Below, piece by piece: positions 18,348 through 28,372 of a DNA stretch of 64,000 nucleotides. The position numbers and the translations under genes are program-made. Every line of letters starts with the position of its first letter. Within the stretch, counting starts at the first letter, position 1. Under the pieces are notes generated by a model. That model had not been told where the DNA came from. It ran no database searches and saw only the letters and a list, made by a program, of their open reading frames with translations. This DNA is from Steroidobacteraceae bacterium (GTDB taxonomy: Bacteria; Pseudomonadota; Gammaproteobacteria; Steroidobacterales; Steroidobacteraceae), in NCBI GenBank assembly GCA_019634915.1, contig JAHCAN010000012.1, forward strand, positions 18,558 to 82,557, read 5' to 3'.

Positions 18348-19857
18348 GCTGGCGCAGGCGCCGGCATCGCCACTGCCGCCGGCGTTGGCACCGGCATTGG
18401 CACCGGCACGGGCAGGGGCGCAGGCACGGGGACGGATACCGCGATCGCGATGCGCGTCGCCGCTGCTCGCGGCCGCTGCACTCGCAGCCACTGCGCTCAC
18501 TGCCGCGGATGCGGGCGCCGCGGCCCTGCCGGACGGCTACCTGCGCGGCCTGCGTGCGGCGGGCATCGCGGAGGGCGCCGCGAGCGCGGTCGTGGTCCCG
18601 CTCGACGGCCGCGGTCTCGAGGCCGCGCTCAATCGCGACGTGCCGCGCAATCCCGCCTCGACGATGAAACTGCTGACGACTTATGCCGCGCTGCGCACGC
18701 TCGGGCCGGCCTATGCCTGGCATACCGACATCGCGCTGCTCGGGCAGCGCGACGGTGACGTCGTGCTCGGCGATCTCGCGGTGCGCGGCGGCGGTGATCC
18801 GGCGCTGGTCGTCGAGCAGCTGTGGCTGCTGGTGCAGAAAGTGCGCGGCCTTGGCATCCGCGAGATCCGCGGCGACCTGGTGCTCGACCGCAGCGCCTTC
18901 CAGCTGCCCCCGCACGACAGCGGCGCGTTCGACGGCGACGCGCTGCGCAGCTACAACGTCGGCCCCGACGCGCTGCTGCTCAATTACAAATCGGTCGTCT
19001 ACGGCTTCGTGCCGGATCCGGCGGCCAACACGGTGCGTCTGACGATCCTGCCGCCGCTCGCCGGCTCGAAGGCGCCGGCCACCGTGAGCGCGTCGGCCGG
19101 TGCCTGCGGCGACTGGCGCGGCAAGTTGCGCGCCGACTTCTCGCGGCCGTTCGCGCCGGTGTTCCGCGGCAGCTTTCCGCTCGCCTGCGGCGAGCGCAAC
19201 TGGAGCCTGAGCCCGATCGAGCCGACCGCGTACTTCGGCGCGGTGTTCCGCGCGCTGTGGGAATCGAGCGGCGGCAGCTGGAGCGGCAAGCCGCGCGAGG
19301 GCGTCGCGCCCGCAGGCACGCCGCTGCTTGCCGTGCACGTCTCGAAGCCGCTGTCGGAAGTCGTGCGCGACATCAACAAGTACAGCAACAACGTGATGGC
19401 CCAGCACGTCTACCTGACCTTCGGTGCCGAGCGGCTCGGCTGGCCGGCGAGCTTCGCTCGCTCGGAAACGGCGATGCGCGGCTGGCTGGCCGAGGCGGGG
19501 CTCCCGCTGCCGGGGCTCGTACTCGAGAACGGCGCGGGCCTGTCGCGCATCGAGCGCATCAGCGCCGGCGGCCTCGCGGCATTGCTCGTCGATGCGTACC
19601 GCAGTCCGGTGATGGCCGAGCTGATGGCGTCGCTGCCGGTGGCGGGTGTCGATGGCACCGCGACGCGGCGCAAGGGCGCGAGCGGCGTCGCGCACCTGAA
19701 GACGGGCCTGCTGAACGACGTGCGGGCGATCGCCGGTTATGTGCTCGCCGACAGCGGCCGCCGCTACGTCGTCGTCGCGATCGTCAACGATGCCCGTGCG
19801 GGCGGCGCGCAGGCCGCGCACGATGCGCTGCTCGAGTGGGTGCGCCGCGAGGGCTGA
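18340..19857 (+). CDS. dacB: D-alanyl-D-alanine carboxypeptidase/endopeptidase (PBP4)
   Basis: A 505-aa periplasmic serine peptidase of the S13 family that trims peptidoglycan peptides. Active-site motifs are STMK (SxxK, early), YSNNVMAQ (SxN) and HLKTG (KTG). The predicted signal peptide (SPLLAAAALAATALTAA) begins only after a ~35-residue Ala/Pro-rich stretch, partly encoded by two tandem copies of TTGGCACCGGCA at 18385-18408. The true start may therefore be an internal TTG in that repeat, not the ATG at 18340, but no Shine-Dalgarno decides it. The stop codon is inside the palindrome TGAGGCCTCA shared with convergent gltS. Confidence 0.9.
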   Translation: MPELAQAPASPLPPALAPALAPARAGAQARGRIPRSRCASPLLAAAALAATALTAADAGAAALPDGYLRGLRAAGIAEGAASAVVVPLDGRGLEAALNRDVPRNPASTMKLLTTYAALRTLGPAYAWHTDIALLGQRDGDVVLGDLAVRGGGDPALVVEQLWLLVQKVRGLGIREIRGDLVLDRSAFQLPPHDSGAFDGDALRSYNVGPDALLLNYKSVVYGFVPDPAANTVRLTILPPLAGSKAPATVSASAGACGDWRGKLRADFSRPFAPVFRGSFPLACGERNWSLSPIEPTAYFGAVFRALWESSGGSWSGKPREGVAPAGTPLLAVHVSKPLSEVVRDINKYSNNVMAQHVYLTFGAERLGWPASFARSETAMRGWLAEAGLPLPGLVLENGAGLSRIERISAGGLAALLVDAYRSPVMAELMASLPVAGVDGTATRRKGASGVAHLKTGLLNDVRAIAGYVLADSGRRYVVVAIVNDARAGGAQAAHDALLEWVRREG

Positions 19858-19861
19858 GGCC

Positions 19862-21094
19862 TCAAGTGAACAGGTTCAGGAACACCGTGATGATCAGCGC
19901 GTTCGTGAAGTCGATGAAGAACGTGCCGACCAGCGGCGCGACGAGGAATGCGCGCGGCGCCGGCCCGAAGCGCTCGACCAGCGTGCGCATCACCGCCATC
20001 GCGTTCGCGGTCGTGCCGAGCATGAAGCCGACGAAGCCGCCACCCATCACCGCGGCGTCGTAGTCGCGGCCCATCAGCCAGAACACGGGCAGGCAGGCGA
20101 GCGCCACCAGCACGATCTGCGCAGCGAGGATCGTCAGCAGCGGCAGCGCGAGACCCGCGAGCTGGGTCAGGTCGAGCGTCATCAGCGCCATCACCAGGAA
20201 CAGCGACAGCGTGATCGCGCCGAGCGTGTCGATCGTGCGATGCGAGAGGCCGAACAGCGCGGTGTAATCGTCGATGCCGCGGATCGCGGCCGCGGCGACC
20301 ATCGCGCCGATGTAGGAGGGCAGCGTGAGGCCGGTCGCGCCGATCAGCGCGCTGATCCATTCGCCGATCCACATCGCGACCAGCACGATCACCACCGTCT
20401 TGAGCGCCGTGTAGGCCTCGACGGATTCGTCGTCGAGATCGTCGGGCGAGGGCGCGGCGGCCTCCTCCACGGCCTGCACGGCATCCGCGCCCGCGGCGAC
20501 GCCGGCGTCGGCCGTGCGCTGGCGCGGTCCGGGCACGCGATAGCGCTCGATCAGGTGAGTGGCGATCGGCCCGCCAACGAGCCCGCCCAGCACGATGCCC
20601 GCCATCGCGACCGCGATCGCGATCGCGGCGGCGCCCTCGATGCCCGCCTGTTCGAACAGCGGCGCGAACGCCAGTCCGGTCGCCGGCCCGCCGGTCAGCG
20701 TGACCGAGCCGGCGAGCACGCCGAACAGCGGCGGCTGGTCGAACAGCACCGCGACGCCTGCGCCGAGCAGGTTCTGCAATATCGCGAACACGGTGCCGAT
20801 CGCGAGGAAGATGGCCACCTGCGGCCCGCCGATGCGCAGCAGCTTCAGGCTCGCCGCGAAACCGATCGAGGTGAAGAACGCGACCATCAGCGGACGCTGC
20901 AGCGTCGCGTCGAACTCCGGTGCCGGCAGGCCCTGCCAGCGCACGATCAGGATCGCCACCGAGACGATCAGGCCGCCGAGCACCGGGGCCGGCATGTTGA
21001 GGCGCGCGAGCAGCGGGAACAGCCGCCGCAGGCCATAGCCGAGGAAGAGGGCAATGCCGGCGAAGGCGACGGTCTGGATCAGGTCGAGCTTCAT
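19862..21094 (-). CDS. gltS: sodium/glutamate symporter GltS
   Basis: A 410-aa inner-membrane transporter with about ten hydrophobic segments. Family hallmarks are two re-entrant glycine-rich regions (GSVTLTGGPATGLAF and GGGFVGFMLGTTANAMA). A central hydrophilic loop (about residues 195-225) is acidic and Ala-rich. It should import glutamate with Na+. It lies convergent to dacB with only 4 nt between stops, and no promoter feature stands out upstream. Confidence 0.92.
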   Translation of the reverse strand: MKLDLIQTVAFAGIALFLGYGLRRLFPLLARLNMPAPVLGGLIVSVAILIVRWQGLPAPEFDATLQRPLMVAFFTSIGFAASLKLLRIGGPQVAIFLAIGTVFAILQNLLGAGVAVLFDQPPLFGVLAGSVTLTGGPATGLAFAPLFEQAGIEGAAAIAIAVAMAGIVLGGLVGGPIATHLIERYRVPGPRQRTADAGVAAGADAVQAVEEAAAPSPDDLDDESVEAYTALKTVVIVLVAMWIGEWISALIGATGLTLPSYIGAMVAAAAIRGIDDYTALFGLSHRTIDTLGAITLSLFLVMALMTLDLTQLAGLALPLLTILAAQIVLVALACLPVFWLMGRDYDAAVMGGGFVGFMLGTTANAMAVMRTLVERFGPAPRAFLVAPLVGTFFIDFTNALIITVFLNLFT

Positions 21095-21118
21095 GGGCGA
21101 AGGATAACGGCTCGCGCC

Positions 21119-22297
21119 TCAGCCGAGCAGGGATTCGCGGCGATAGAGCCGCCCGGCGAGCCAGGCGAGCGCCACGCCGAGCGCGAGGCTCGCCGTGACC
21201 GACACGAGCACCTGCGCCGGCGTGATCGCATCGCCGCGCAGCAGCGCCGTGATCAGGAAATGCTGGCCGAGGGACGGCACCGCCATCAGGCCGAGGCTCG
21301 GCTGCCAGTCGGCGAGCCCGACGAACACCAGCGGCAGCGTCGGCACGAGCATCACGACACCGAGCCAGGTCTGCGCCTCGCGGTAGCTGTGCGTGAACGA
21401 GGCGACCACGGTCAGCAGGCCGGCCGCCGCGAGCGACAGCGGTGCGGTCGCGAGGATGATCCTGACGACGACCCCGGCGTCGAGCCGCGCGGTCATGCCG
21501 AAGTTCTCGAGCGCGACGTAGCGCAGCGCGACCGCGCAGGCGATCACCGTCAGCGCGAGCGACAGCAGCATGAAAGTCGCGGCCGCGAGGATCTTGCCGT
21601 AGATCAGGTGCTCGCGCGGCACCGGCGTCGTCAGCAGCGGCTCGAGCGAGTGGCGCTCGCGTTCGCCGGCGGTCGCGTCGATCGCGAGGTACAGCCCACC
21701 GAGGATCATCGCGAGCAGCACGAGATAGCTCAGCATGCCGAGCACGGTCACCGAGCGGCTCTGCGGCGTCGACACGTCGATGTCCTGCACGACGAACGGC
21801 GTGGTGAGCAGCGGGTCGACGCCGCGCGCGAGCACCCGCAGCCGCCCGATGCTCGCACCGTACTGCGCGACCAGCAGCTTCGTGCGCGCGACGCCGTGAT
21901 CGCTGCGGCTGCCCGAGGCATCGCTGTAGAGCTGCAGCGCCGCCGGTCGCGCCGCCGCCAGCCGCGTGCCGAACTCCTCCGGAATGGCGAGCACCAGCGG
22001 CCAGGTGCGCGCCTGCACGGCGCGTCGTGTCGCCTCGTCGTCGAGCGTCACGCGCGTCACGATCACGTTGCGCGCCTCGAGGAAGGCGATCAGGTTCGGC
22101 GCGCGCTCGGCGTGGCGCACCGCGATCTCGAGCCGCCGGTCGGCCTCGTCGGCCGTGCGGTGCACGAGGAACTGCAGCGACGCGGCGAGGATCAGCGGGC
22201 CGAACAGCGGCCCGAAGATCAGCGCCGAGAGCAGCGTGCGCCGGTCGCGCAGGTTCTCGCGCACTTCCTTGCGCCACACGGTGGCGATCGCGCGCAT
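21119..22297 (-). CDS. ABC-2 type permease (NatB-like)
   Basis: A 392-aa membrane protein: one N-terminal helix (SALIFGPLFGPLILAASLQF), a ~130-residue extracytoplasmic domain, then five to six helices containing the typical ATAGERERHSLEPLLTTPV loop before the coupling region. This layout matches NatB and related ABC-2 exporters. It pairs with the ATPase encoded just upstream (start and stop share one nucleotide). Sodium or a hydrophobic compound is the usual substrate of such exporters; here it is unknown. Confidence 0.88.
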   Translation of the reverse strand: MRAIATVWRKEVRENLRDRRTLLSALIFGPLFGPLILAASLQFLVHRTADEADRRLEIAVRHAERAPNLIAFLEARNVIVTRVTLDDEATRRAVQARTWPLVLAIPEEFGTRLAAARPAALQLYSDASGSRSDHGVARTKLLVAQYGASIGRLRVLARGVDPLLTTPFVVQDIDVSTPQSRSVTVLGMLSYLVLLAMILGGLYLAIDATAGERERHSLEPLLTTPVPREHLIYGKILAAATFMLLSLALTVIACAVALRYVALENFGMTARLDAGVVVRIILATAPLSLAAAGLLTVVASFTHSYREAQTWLGVVMLVPTLPLVFVGLADWQPSLGLMAVPSLGQHFLITALLRGDAITPAQVLVSVTASLALGVALAWLAGRLYRRESLLG

Positions 22298-23028
22298 CAG
22301 CCGAGCCCCTCCGCGGTGCCGATCAGCGCGACGAAGGCATCCTCGAGCGAATCACAGCCGGTCAGCTCGCGCAGCTCGTCCGGCGAGCCTTGCGCTGCGA
22401 CCTGGCCGTGCGCCAGCACGATGACCGTGTCGCAGAGCGCCGAGACCTCCTGCATCACGTGGGTCGAAAACAGCACGCAGTGGCCGGCGTCACGCAGCCG
22501 GCGCAGCAGCACGCGCAGGTTGCGCACCGCCATCACGTCGAGGCCGTTGGTCGGCTCGTCGAGCAGCACGTTGCGCGGGCTGTGCACGAGTGCGCGGGCG
22601 AGCGCGGTCTTGATGCGCTGGCCCTGCGAATACCCCTTCGCGCGCCGCGCGGCGAAGGCGCCCATCTCGAGCCATTCGATCAGCTCGTCGGCGCGCCGCG
22701 TGCGCGCCGCGCGCGGCATGCCGTGCAGCTCGGCGAAATAGAGGATGTTCTCGCGCGCGCTCAGATGTGGGTAGAGGCCCGAATCGTGCGTCAGCACGCC
22801 GAGGCGCCGGCGTGCCTCGAGCGGCTCGCGCACGGCGTGCGCGCCGTCGATCCACGCATCGCCGGCGTCGGGCGTGAGCACCGTGCACAGCATGCGCAGC
22901 GTGGTCGATTTGCCGGCGCCGTTCGGGCCGAGCAGGCCGGTGATCGCGCCATCCTCGGCCTGCAGGCTGACGCCGCGCACGGCCTCGATGCCGTCGAAGC
23001 TCTTCGTCAGCTGCTCGGCGCGGATCAC
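22297..23028 (-). CDS. ABC transporter ATPase (NatA-like)
   Basis: A 243-aa ATPase with Walker A GPNGAGKST, Q-loop, signature YSQGQRIK, Walker B NVLLDEPTNGLD and H-loop STHV. Length and motifs match NatA/CcmA-type exporters. The start is GTG at 23028 with a GAGGGGG Shine-Dalgarno. The gene is followed immediately by its permease and preceded, 10 nt away, by the hydrolase gene, so the three may form one operon. Confidence 0.92.
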   Translation of the reverse strand: MIRAEQLTKSFDGIEAVRGVSLQAEDGAITGLLGPNGAGKSTTLRMLCTVLTPDAGDAWIDGAHAVREPLEARRRLGVLTHDSGLYPHLSARENILYFAELHGMPRAARTRRADELIEWLEMGAFAARRAKGYSQGQRIKTALARALVHSPRNVLLDEPTNGLDVMAVRNLRVLLRRLRDAGHCVLFSTHVMQEVSALCDTVIVLAHGQVAAQGSPDELRELTGCDSLEDAFVALIGTAEGLG

Positions 23029-23038
23029 GGCAACCCCC

Positions 23039-24496
23039 TCACGGCGGTGGCCCCGCGAGAGTGGTGAAGAACGGCATCGGGCGCACGCGCGCGACGCAGC
23101 TCGTGTCGAGGCCCTCGGTCGTGCCGCGCTCGAGGAAGCTCGCGATCAGCCGGTCGACGCACGGCGCGCCGATCTGCCCGTGGCCCATGCCGTCGATCAC
23201 GACGTGCAGTGCGTGGCGCAGGCCTGCGGCCGCCAGCGCGCCGTCGGCGGGCGGTGTGACCGGGTCCGCGCCGCCCGACAGCAGCAGCGTCGGCACGCTG
23301 CTGCCGAGCGGCTGGTGCAGGTCGTCGTCGGCCATGCCGCGCGGCCACTCGCGGCACAGTGTCTCGAGACCGTCCAGCTGCAACGTGCCGATGAACGTGG
23401 CGGCGAGCGCCGTGCGATCGGCGCGCGCTGCGCCGAACCACGGCGCGTCCTCGGCGCACACGACGCTGTGGTGCATGCCATAGGCGAGCTGGTCGTTCAG
23501 CGTGTCGCTCATCAGCAGGTACTGGCTCGCGAGCGGCACGAAGTTGCGGTGCATGTGCGCCTCGTTGAGCGCGAGCGGCAGCAGCGCCGCCTGCTCCGCG
23601 CTGTAGGTCGACAGGCGCAGCACCGTCGCGAAGTGCGCCGCGCCGAATTCGAACGCGACGCGCTCGCCGGTGCGCGGCGCGGCGAGCAGCACGCCGGCGG
23701 GGGCGCTTTCGAGCTGCGTGCGCAGCGCGCGATAGTGCACGACCGGATCGCCGAAGGCGCTGCGGCAGGCCTCGTCCCCATTGCAGCGGGCGAGTACCTG
23801 GCCGAGCGCGGCTTGCGCATCGATCGCGAGGCGCGGTCCGAGGATGCGCTGCGGCGGCACCACGCCGTCGAGGATCGCCGTACGCACCTGGGCGCCGTGG
23901 TGGCGCATGTACTGCTGCGCGACGCGCGTGCCGTAGGAGACGCCGTACAGGTCGATCTGCCCGAGGCCGAGTGCGTGGCGCACGGCCTCGAGGTCGCGCA
24001 CCGCGGCGCCGGTCGTGTACTCGCGCACATCGGCGTGCGCCGCGACTTCGGCGAGGCAGTGCCGCGTCATCGCGACCACCTCCCCCTCGCCGCCGGCGCC
24101 GAGCAGTGCCTCGTCGTCGAACGCGCAGCGCAATGCGTTCGAGCGGCCGGTGCCGCGCTGGTCGACGAGCACGATGTCGCGCTCGCGGTTGACGCGCGCG
24201 AAGGCCGGCGCGACCGCGGCGTAGAACTCGCTCGCGGCGGCTCCCGGGCCGCCGGCGAGCACGAACAGCGGATCCGGCGCCTTGCGTGCGCTGATCGCCG
24301 GGACGCGGGCGATGAACAGCTCGATCTGGTGGCCGCCGGGGCGCTCGGCGCTCTCGGGCACGCTGAGCGTCGTGCATTCGGCCGCGACGGTGGCGATGCC
24401 GGCCGGATGCGTGATCTGGCAGGGGCGGAACTCGAGCGCCTGCGCACCGCAGGCCCAGAGGCCGAGCCCCAGCCAGGGCAGGAGGGAAAATCGCAA
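23039..24496 (-). CDS. secreted alpha/beta hydrolase (TAP-like proteinase/peptidase family)
   Basis: A 485-aa exported hydrolase. The nucleophile is in GVSYGTR, the aspartate in GGADPVTPP and the histidine in GMGHGQ, with a C-terminal TAP-like cap typical of proteases SlpD/SlpE-type enzymes. I choose a TTG start at 24496 because a clean signal peptide (RFSLLPWLGLGLWACGAQA) begins there and a GGGGG tract precedes it; an ATG at 24640 in the same frame would run through the mnmG promoter. Several cysteines suggest disulfides. Substrate unknown. Confidence 0.85.
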   Translation of the reverse strand: MRFSLLPWLGLGLWACGAQALEFRPCQITHPAGIATVAAECTTLSVPESAERPGGHQIELFIARVPAISARKAPDPLFVLAGGPGAAASEFYAAVAPAFARVNRERDIVLVDQRGTGRSNALRCAFDDEALLGAGGEGEVVAMTRHCLAEVAAHADVREYTTGAAVRDLEAVRHALGLGQIDLYGVSYGTRVAQQYMRHHGAQVRTAILDGVVPPQRILGPRLAIDAQAALGQVLARCNGDEACRSAFGDPVVHYRALRTQLESAPAGVLLAAPRTGERVAFEFGAAHFATVLRLSTYSAEQAALLPLALNEAHMHRNFVPLASQYLLMSDTLNDQLAYGMHHSVVCAEDAPWFGAARADRTALAATFIGTLQLDGLETLCREWPRGMADDDLHQPLGSSVPTLLLSGGADPVTPPADGALAAAGLRHALHVVIDGMGHGQIGAPCVDRLIASFLERGTTEGLDTSCVARVRPMPFFTTLAGPPP

Positions 24497-24599
24497 GCTG
24501 TCGCCCCCGTCCGTGATGCCGCCGAGAGTCGGAATATGACTGACGGGCTGCGCCGCTGCCACACGAAGCGGCGGGCTGTCGCCGGCCGGGAGCGCGCCG

Positions 24600-24605
24600 T
24601 ACAAT
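24600..24605 (+). promoter_or_regulatory. -10-like element of mnmG
   Basis: TACAAT lies 43 nt before the GTG start, within the divergent region between the hydrolase and mnmG. No clear -35 is present. The transcribed leader would be about 35 nt. Confidence 0.3.
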
Positions 24606-24648
24606 ACGCGCCCTTTTTCAAGCCCTTGATGCGCCAGCAATTACTTCC

Positions 24649-26484
24649 GTGCGACACCCGGATTCCTTCGACGTCATCGTGATCGGCGGCGGCCACGCCG
24701 GCACCGAGGCCGCGCTCGCCGCGGCCCGCATGGGCCGGCGCACGCTGCTGCTGACGCAGAGCCTCGAGACGCTTGGCGCGATGAGCTGCAACCCGGCGAT
24801 CGGCGGCATCGGCAAGGGACATCTCGTACGCGAGATCGACGCGCTCGGTGGCGCGATGGCGCGCGCGATCGATCGCGCCGGCATCCAGTTCCGCACGCTG
24901 AACGCGAGCAAGGGCCCCGCCGTGCGCGCGACGCGCGCCCAGGCCGATCGCGTGCTCTATCGCCGCCAGATCCGCGCGTTGCTCGAGAACCAGCCGAATC
25001 TCGCGCTGTTCCAGCAGGAGGCCGGCGATCTGGTCGTCGAAGGCGGGCGCGTGCGCGGCGTCGTCACGGTCTCCGGCATCGTGTTCGAGGCGCGGGCCGT
25101 CGTGCTGACCGTGGGCACCTTCCTCGGCGGGCGCATCCACGTCGGGCTCGAGCAGCACCAGGGCGGGCGCGCCGGCGATCCGCCGTCGAATCGTCTCGCC
25201 GCGCGGCTGCGCGAGCTGCCGTTTCGCGTCGGGCGGCTGAAGACCGGCACGCCGCCGCGCATCGACGGGCGCACGATCGACTTCGCGCGCCTCGCCGAAC
25301 AGTGGAGCGACGAGCCGGCACCGGTGTTCTCGTTCCTCGGCCGCGCGGGCGAGCATCCCGCGCAGCGGCCGTGCCATATCACCGCGACCAACGAGCGCAC
25401 GCACGAGCTGATCCGCGCGGCGACCGATCGCTCGCCGATGTTCACCGGCGTGATCGAAGGCGTGGGGCCGCGCTACTGCCCGTCGGTCGAAGACAAGGTG
25501 TTCCGCTTCGCCGGCAAGAGCTCGCACCAGATCTTCCTCGAGCCCGAGGGGCTCGATACGCACGAGGTCTACCCGAACGGCATCTCGACCAGCCTGCCGT
25601 TCGACGTGCAGCTCGCCTTCGTGCGCACGATCGCCGGGCTCGAGCGCGCGCACCTGACGCGCCCCGGCTACGCGATCGAATACGACTACTTCGATCCGCG
25701 CGATCTCGCCCCGTCGCTCGAGACGAAGGCGCTCGCGGGCCTGTATTTCGCCGGCCAGATCAACGGCACGACCGGCTACGAGGAGGCCGCCGCGCAGGGC
25801 CTCGTCGCCGGCATCAATGCGGCGCGCGCAGTGCGTGACGAGGCGCCGTGGCAGCCGAAGCGCCACGAGGCCTATCTCGGTGTGCTGATCGACGACCTGG
25901 TCACGCGCGGCGTGACCGAGCCATACCGCATGTTCACGAGCCGTGCCGAGCACCGCCTGCTGCTGCGCGAGGACAATGCCGACCTGCGCCTGACGCCGCT
26001 TGGCCGCGAGTTCGGGCTCATCGACGATCAGCGCTGGGCCTTCTTCGAGGCCAAGCGCGCGGCGACCGACGCCGAGGTCGCACGGCTCGAGCGCACGCGC
26101 GTGCGCGGCGCCAGCGCGATGGAGCTGCTGCGCCGCCCCGAGGTCAGCTACGCGAGCCTGATCGGGTCGATCGGCGCGCCCGACCTCGGCGACGACCAGC
26201 GGCTCGCGCGCGAGGTGGCCACGCAGGTCAGCGTGCGCGCGAAGTACGCGGGCTATATCGAACGCCAGCACGCCGAGATCGAGCGCCAGCGAGCGAGCGA
26301 GGACCTGCAACTGCCCGCCGGGCTCGACTATCGCGCGATCGGCGGGCTGTCGAACGAAGTGCGTCAGCGTCTCGTCGAAGTGCGTCCGGCGACGCTCGGC
26401 CAGGCCGCGCGCGTGCCGGGCGTGACGCCGGCCGCGGTCTCGATCCTGCTGATCCATCTGAAGCGGCATGGCCGCGCGGCCTGA
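24649..26484 (+). CDS. mnmG: tRNA uridine-5-carboxymethylaminomethyl(34) synthesis enzyme MnmG
   Basis: A 611-aa FAD protein that, with MnmE, modifies U34 of certain tRNAs. It aligns closely with E. coli GidA throughout: [16 protein letters not shown] at the N-terminus, [28 protein letters not shown], and a C-terminal helical domain ending [12 protein letters not shown]-like (here [12 protein letters not shown]). The start is GTG at 24649; the nearest ATG is out of frame. Unusually, rsmG and parAB do not follow; a peptide-binding lipoprotein overlaps by 17 nt. Confidence 0.96.
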   Translation: MRHPDSFDVIVIGGGHAGTEAALAAARMGRRTLLLTQSLETLGAMSCNPAIGGIGKGHLVREIDALGGAMARAIDRAGIQFRTLNASKGPAVRATRAQADRVLYRRQIRALLENQPNLALFQQEAGDLVVEGGRVRGVVTVSGIVFEARAVVLTVGTFLGGRIHVGLEQHQGGRAGDPPSNRLAARLRELPFRVGRLKTGTPPRIDGRTIDFARLAEQWSDEPAPVFSFLGRAGEHPAQRPCHITATNERTHELIRAATDRSPMFTGVIEGVGPRYCPSVEDKVFRFAGKSSHQIFLEPEGLDTHEVYPNGISTSLPFDVQLAFVRTIAGLERAHLTRPGYAIEYDYFDPRDLAPSLETKALAGLYFAGQINGTTGYEEAAAQGLVAGINAARAVRDEAPWQPKRHEAYLGVLIDDLVTRGVTEPYRMFTSRAEHRLLLREDNADLRLTPLGREFGLIDDQRWAFFEAKRAATDAEVARLERTRVRGASAMELLRRPEVSYASLIGSIGAPDLGDDQRLAREVATQVSVRAKYAGYIERQHAEIERQRASEDLQLPAGLDYRAIGGLSNEVRQRLVEVRPATLGQAARVPGVTPAAVSILLIHLKRHGRAA

Positions 26485-28111
26485 CGCGCGCGCGCGCGCG
26501 GCCCTGCCCCGCGCCGCGCTGCTGCTCGCCGCGCTCGCGAGCCTTGCCGGGCTCGCGGTCCTCGCGGGCTGCGCGCCGTCGCCGCCATCGACGGCGAACA
26601 TCCTGCTGCGCGGCAATGGTCCCGAGCCCGACTCGCTCGATCCGCAGAAGGCGCGCTCGGTCGAGTCGCACGTCGTGCTGCGCGATCTCTACGAGTGCCT
26701 GACCGCGCTCGCGCCGGACGCGAGCCCCGCGCCGGGCGTCGCCGAGTCCTGGGAGGTCAGTGCCGATGGACTCCGCTATACGTTTCATTTAAGAGACAAT
26801 GCGCGTTGGTCCAATGGCGATCGTGTCACCAGCGATGACTTCGTCTTCGCCCTGCGTCGCCTGGTCGATCCGGCCACCGCTTCGCAATACGCGCAGCTGA
26901 TCGATGTGGTCGCGCAGGCGACCGCGATCGTCGCGGGGCGCGCCGCGCCCGAGAGCCTGGGCGTCAGCGCGCCGGACGAGACGACAGTCGTCGTGCGGCT
27001 CGAGTCGCCGGCGCCGTATCTGCCCGGCCTGCTGTCGTTCCCGTCCACCTGCCCGGTGCATCGGCCGACGCTCGCGAAAGAGGGCGCGCGCTTCACGAAG
27101 CCCGGCGTGATGGTCTCGAATGGCGCCTTCCGCCTGACCGAGTGGGTGCCGGGTTCGCACATCTCGGCGACCCGCAACCATGCGTACTGGAACGACGCGG
27201 CGACCCGCCTCGACGGCGTGAAGTACCTGCAGATTCCCGACGAGAGCGCCGAGTTCACGCGCTACCGCGCCGGCGACCTGCATGTGACCGCGGTCGTGCC
27301 GCGCGGCCAGTACGACCTGATCCGGCGCGACTATGCCGCGCAGCTGCACATCGCGCCGCAGCTCGGGACCTATTACTACGGCTTCGCGCTCGATCGCGCG
27401 CCGTTCAGGGATGCGCCGGGGTTGCGGCGCGCGCTGTCGCTCGTCATCGACCGCGAGCGTCTCGCCGACCTCGTGCTGCGGGTCGGCGAGCTGCCGGCCT
27501 ACGGCTGGGTCCCGCCCGGCGTGCACGACTACAGCCCGCAGCGCTTCGACTACGCCGGCCGGCCGATGAGCGAGCGCATCGCCGAGGCGCGGCGCCTCTA
27601 CGCCGCGGCGGGCTACTCGGCCGCGAAGCCGCTGCGCTTCGAGCTGCGCTACAACAGCGGTGAGGTGCACGGCCGGCTCGCGGTGGCGATCGCGGCGATG
27701 TGGCGGGAGGCGCTCGGCGTCGAAGTGCAGCTCTCGGCGGTCGAGTTCCGTTCGCTGATGGCCGACATCGACGCACGCGACGTGCAGATGTTCCGCATCA
27801 GCTGGGGCGGCGACTACAACGACGCCTATTCCTTCCTGCAGTACCTGAAGAGCGACTTCGGCATCAATCTGCCGCGCTACGCCAATCCCGCCTACGACGC
27901 GCTGCTCGGGCGCGCGGCGGCGACCGCCGACACCGCCGCGCGGCGCGCGCTGCTCGAGGAAGCGGAGCGCACGATGCTCGCCGACACGCCGCTGCTGCCG
28001 CTCTACTTCTACGTCAACAAGCACCTCGTCAGTCCGCGCGTCGAGGGGTGGTATGACAACGTGATGAACGTCGTGTACAGCAAGGATCTCGCGCTGCGGG
28101 CTTTGCCGTAA
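26468..28111 (+). CDS. peptide ABC transporter substrate-binding lipoprotein (OppA/DppA-like)
   Basis: A 547-aa SBP_bac_5-family protein with a long N-terminal signal and lipobox LAGC at residues 32-35. Typical landmarks are [13 protein letters not shown] after the lipid anchor, a [15 protein letters not shown] segment and [14 protein letters not shown] in the middle. It should bind oligopeptides at the outer face of the inner membrane. No permease or ATPase genes are adjacent, so it is an orphan binding protein. Its ATG lies inside the end of mnmG, which suggests co-transcription. Confidence 0.9.
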   Translation: MAARPDARARAALPRAALLLAALASLAGLAVLAGCAPSPPSTANILLRGNGPEPDSLDPQKARSVESHVVLRDLYECLTALAPDASPAPGVAESWEVSADGLRYTFHLRDNARWSNGDRVTSDDFVFALRRLVDPATASQYAQLIDVVAQATAIVAGRAAPESLGVSAPDETTVVVRLESPAPYLPGLLSFPSTCPVHRPTLAKEGARFTKPGVMVSNGAFRLTEWVPGSHISATRNHAYWNDAATRLDGVKYLQIPDESAEFTRYRAGDLHVTAVVPRGQYDLIRRDYAAQLHIAPQLGTYYYGFALDRAPFRDAPGLRRALSLVIDRERLADLVLRVGELPAYGWVPPGVHDYSPQRFDYAGRPMSERIAEARRLYAAAGYSAAKPLRFELRYNSGEVHGRLAVAIAAMWREALGVEVQLSAVEFRSLMADIDARDVQMFRISWGGDYNDAYSFLQYLKSDFGINLPRYANPAYDALLGRAAATADTAARRALLEEAERTMLADTPLLPLYFYVNKHLVSPRVEGWYDNVMNVVYSKDLALRALP

Positions 28112-28331
28112 CCCCTCACGCGCGAGGGCCGTCTCCAGCGAGGCCTCCGCGGACGAGCGGGTCGAGCGCACCGCCTTCGGCGGTGTGCCCTCGCCGCGGC
28201 GGCGCCCGGCTGGAATTTGAACTGCGGCAGCAGGACCCTCGCGGTGCGCCGGGCGCTGCTCGCCGCGGCTCGGCGCTCTCCACGCTCGTCCGCGGAGGCC
28301 TCGCTGGAGACGGCCCTGACACGTGGGTGGT
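28111..28331. repeat. foldback element with 35-bp perfect inverted repeats
   Basis: The 35-nt arms at 28125-28159 and 28283-28317 are exact reverse complements. Weaker complementarity continues outward to about 28111 and 28331 and inward for about ten bases. The 123-nt centre contains a further perfect hairpin (CACCGCC/GGCGGTG, 28169-28185). Each arm has its own palindromic core (GAGGCCTC). No open reading frame or clear target duplication is seen. It looks like a MITE or a BIME-type paired REP element and fills the gap between the binding-protein gene and vapB. Confidence 0.75.
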
Positions 28332-28372
28332 TGCGGGAGCGCTCGGGCGCTTCGTGTCAGGTAGTGCGCCTG

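Noticed and set aside
18361-18430. Short tandem repeats (TTGGCACCGGCA twice, with related units) as a regulatory or mobile repeat
   Set aside because: They encode an Ala/Pro/Leu-rich stretch at the start of dacB and are more simply low-complexity coding DNA, possibly upstream of the real start.
19739-22741. Long plus-strand frame (1000 codons) opposite gltS and the NatAB genes
   Set aside because: Shadow of three recognisable minus-strand genes; composition is the typical Arg/His/Gln-rich antisense type and it has no known motif.
24497-24640. N-terminal extension of the TAP-like hydrolase to an ATG at 24640
   Set aside because: It would precede a clean signal peptide by 48 residues without homology and would cover the promoter of mnmG.
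28169-28185. Hairpin CACCGCC/GGCGGTG as an intrinsic terminator of the peptide-binding gene
   Set aside because: No T-run follows and it lies inside the foldback element, where many stems are expected.
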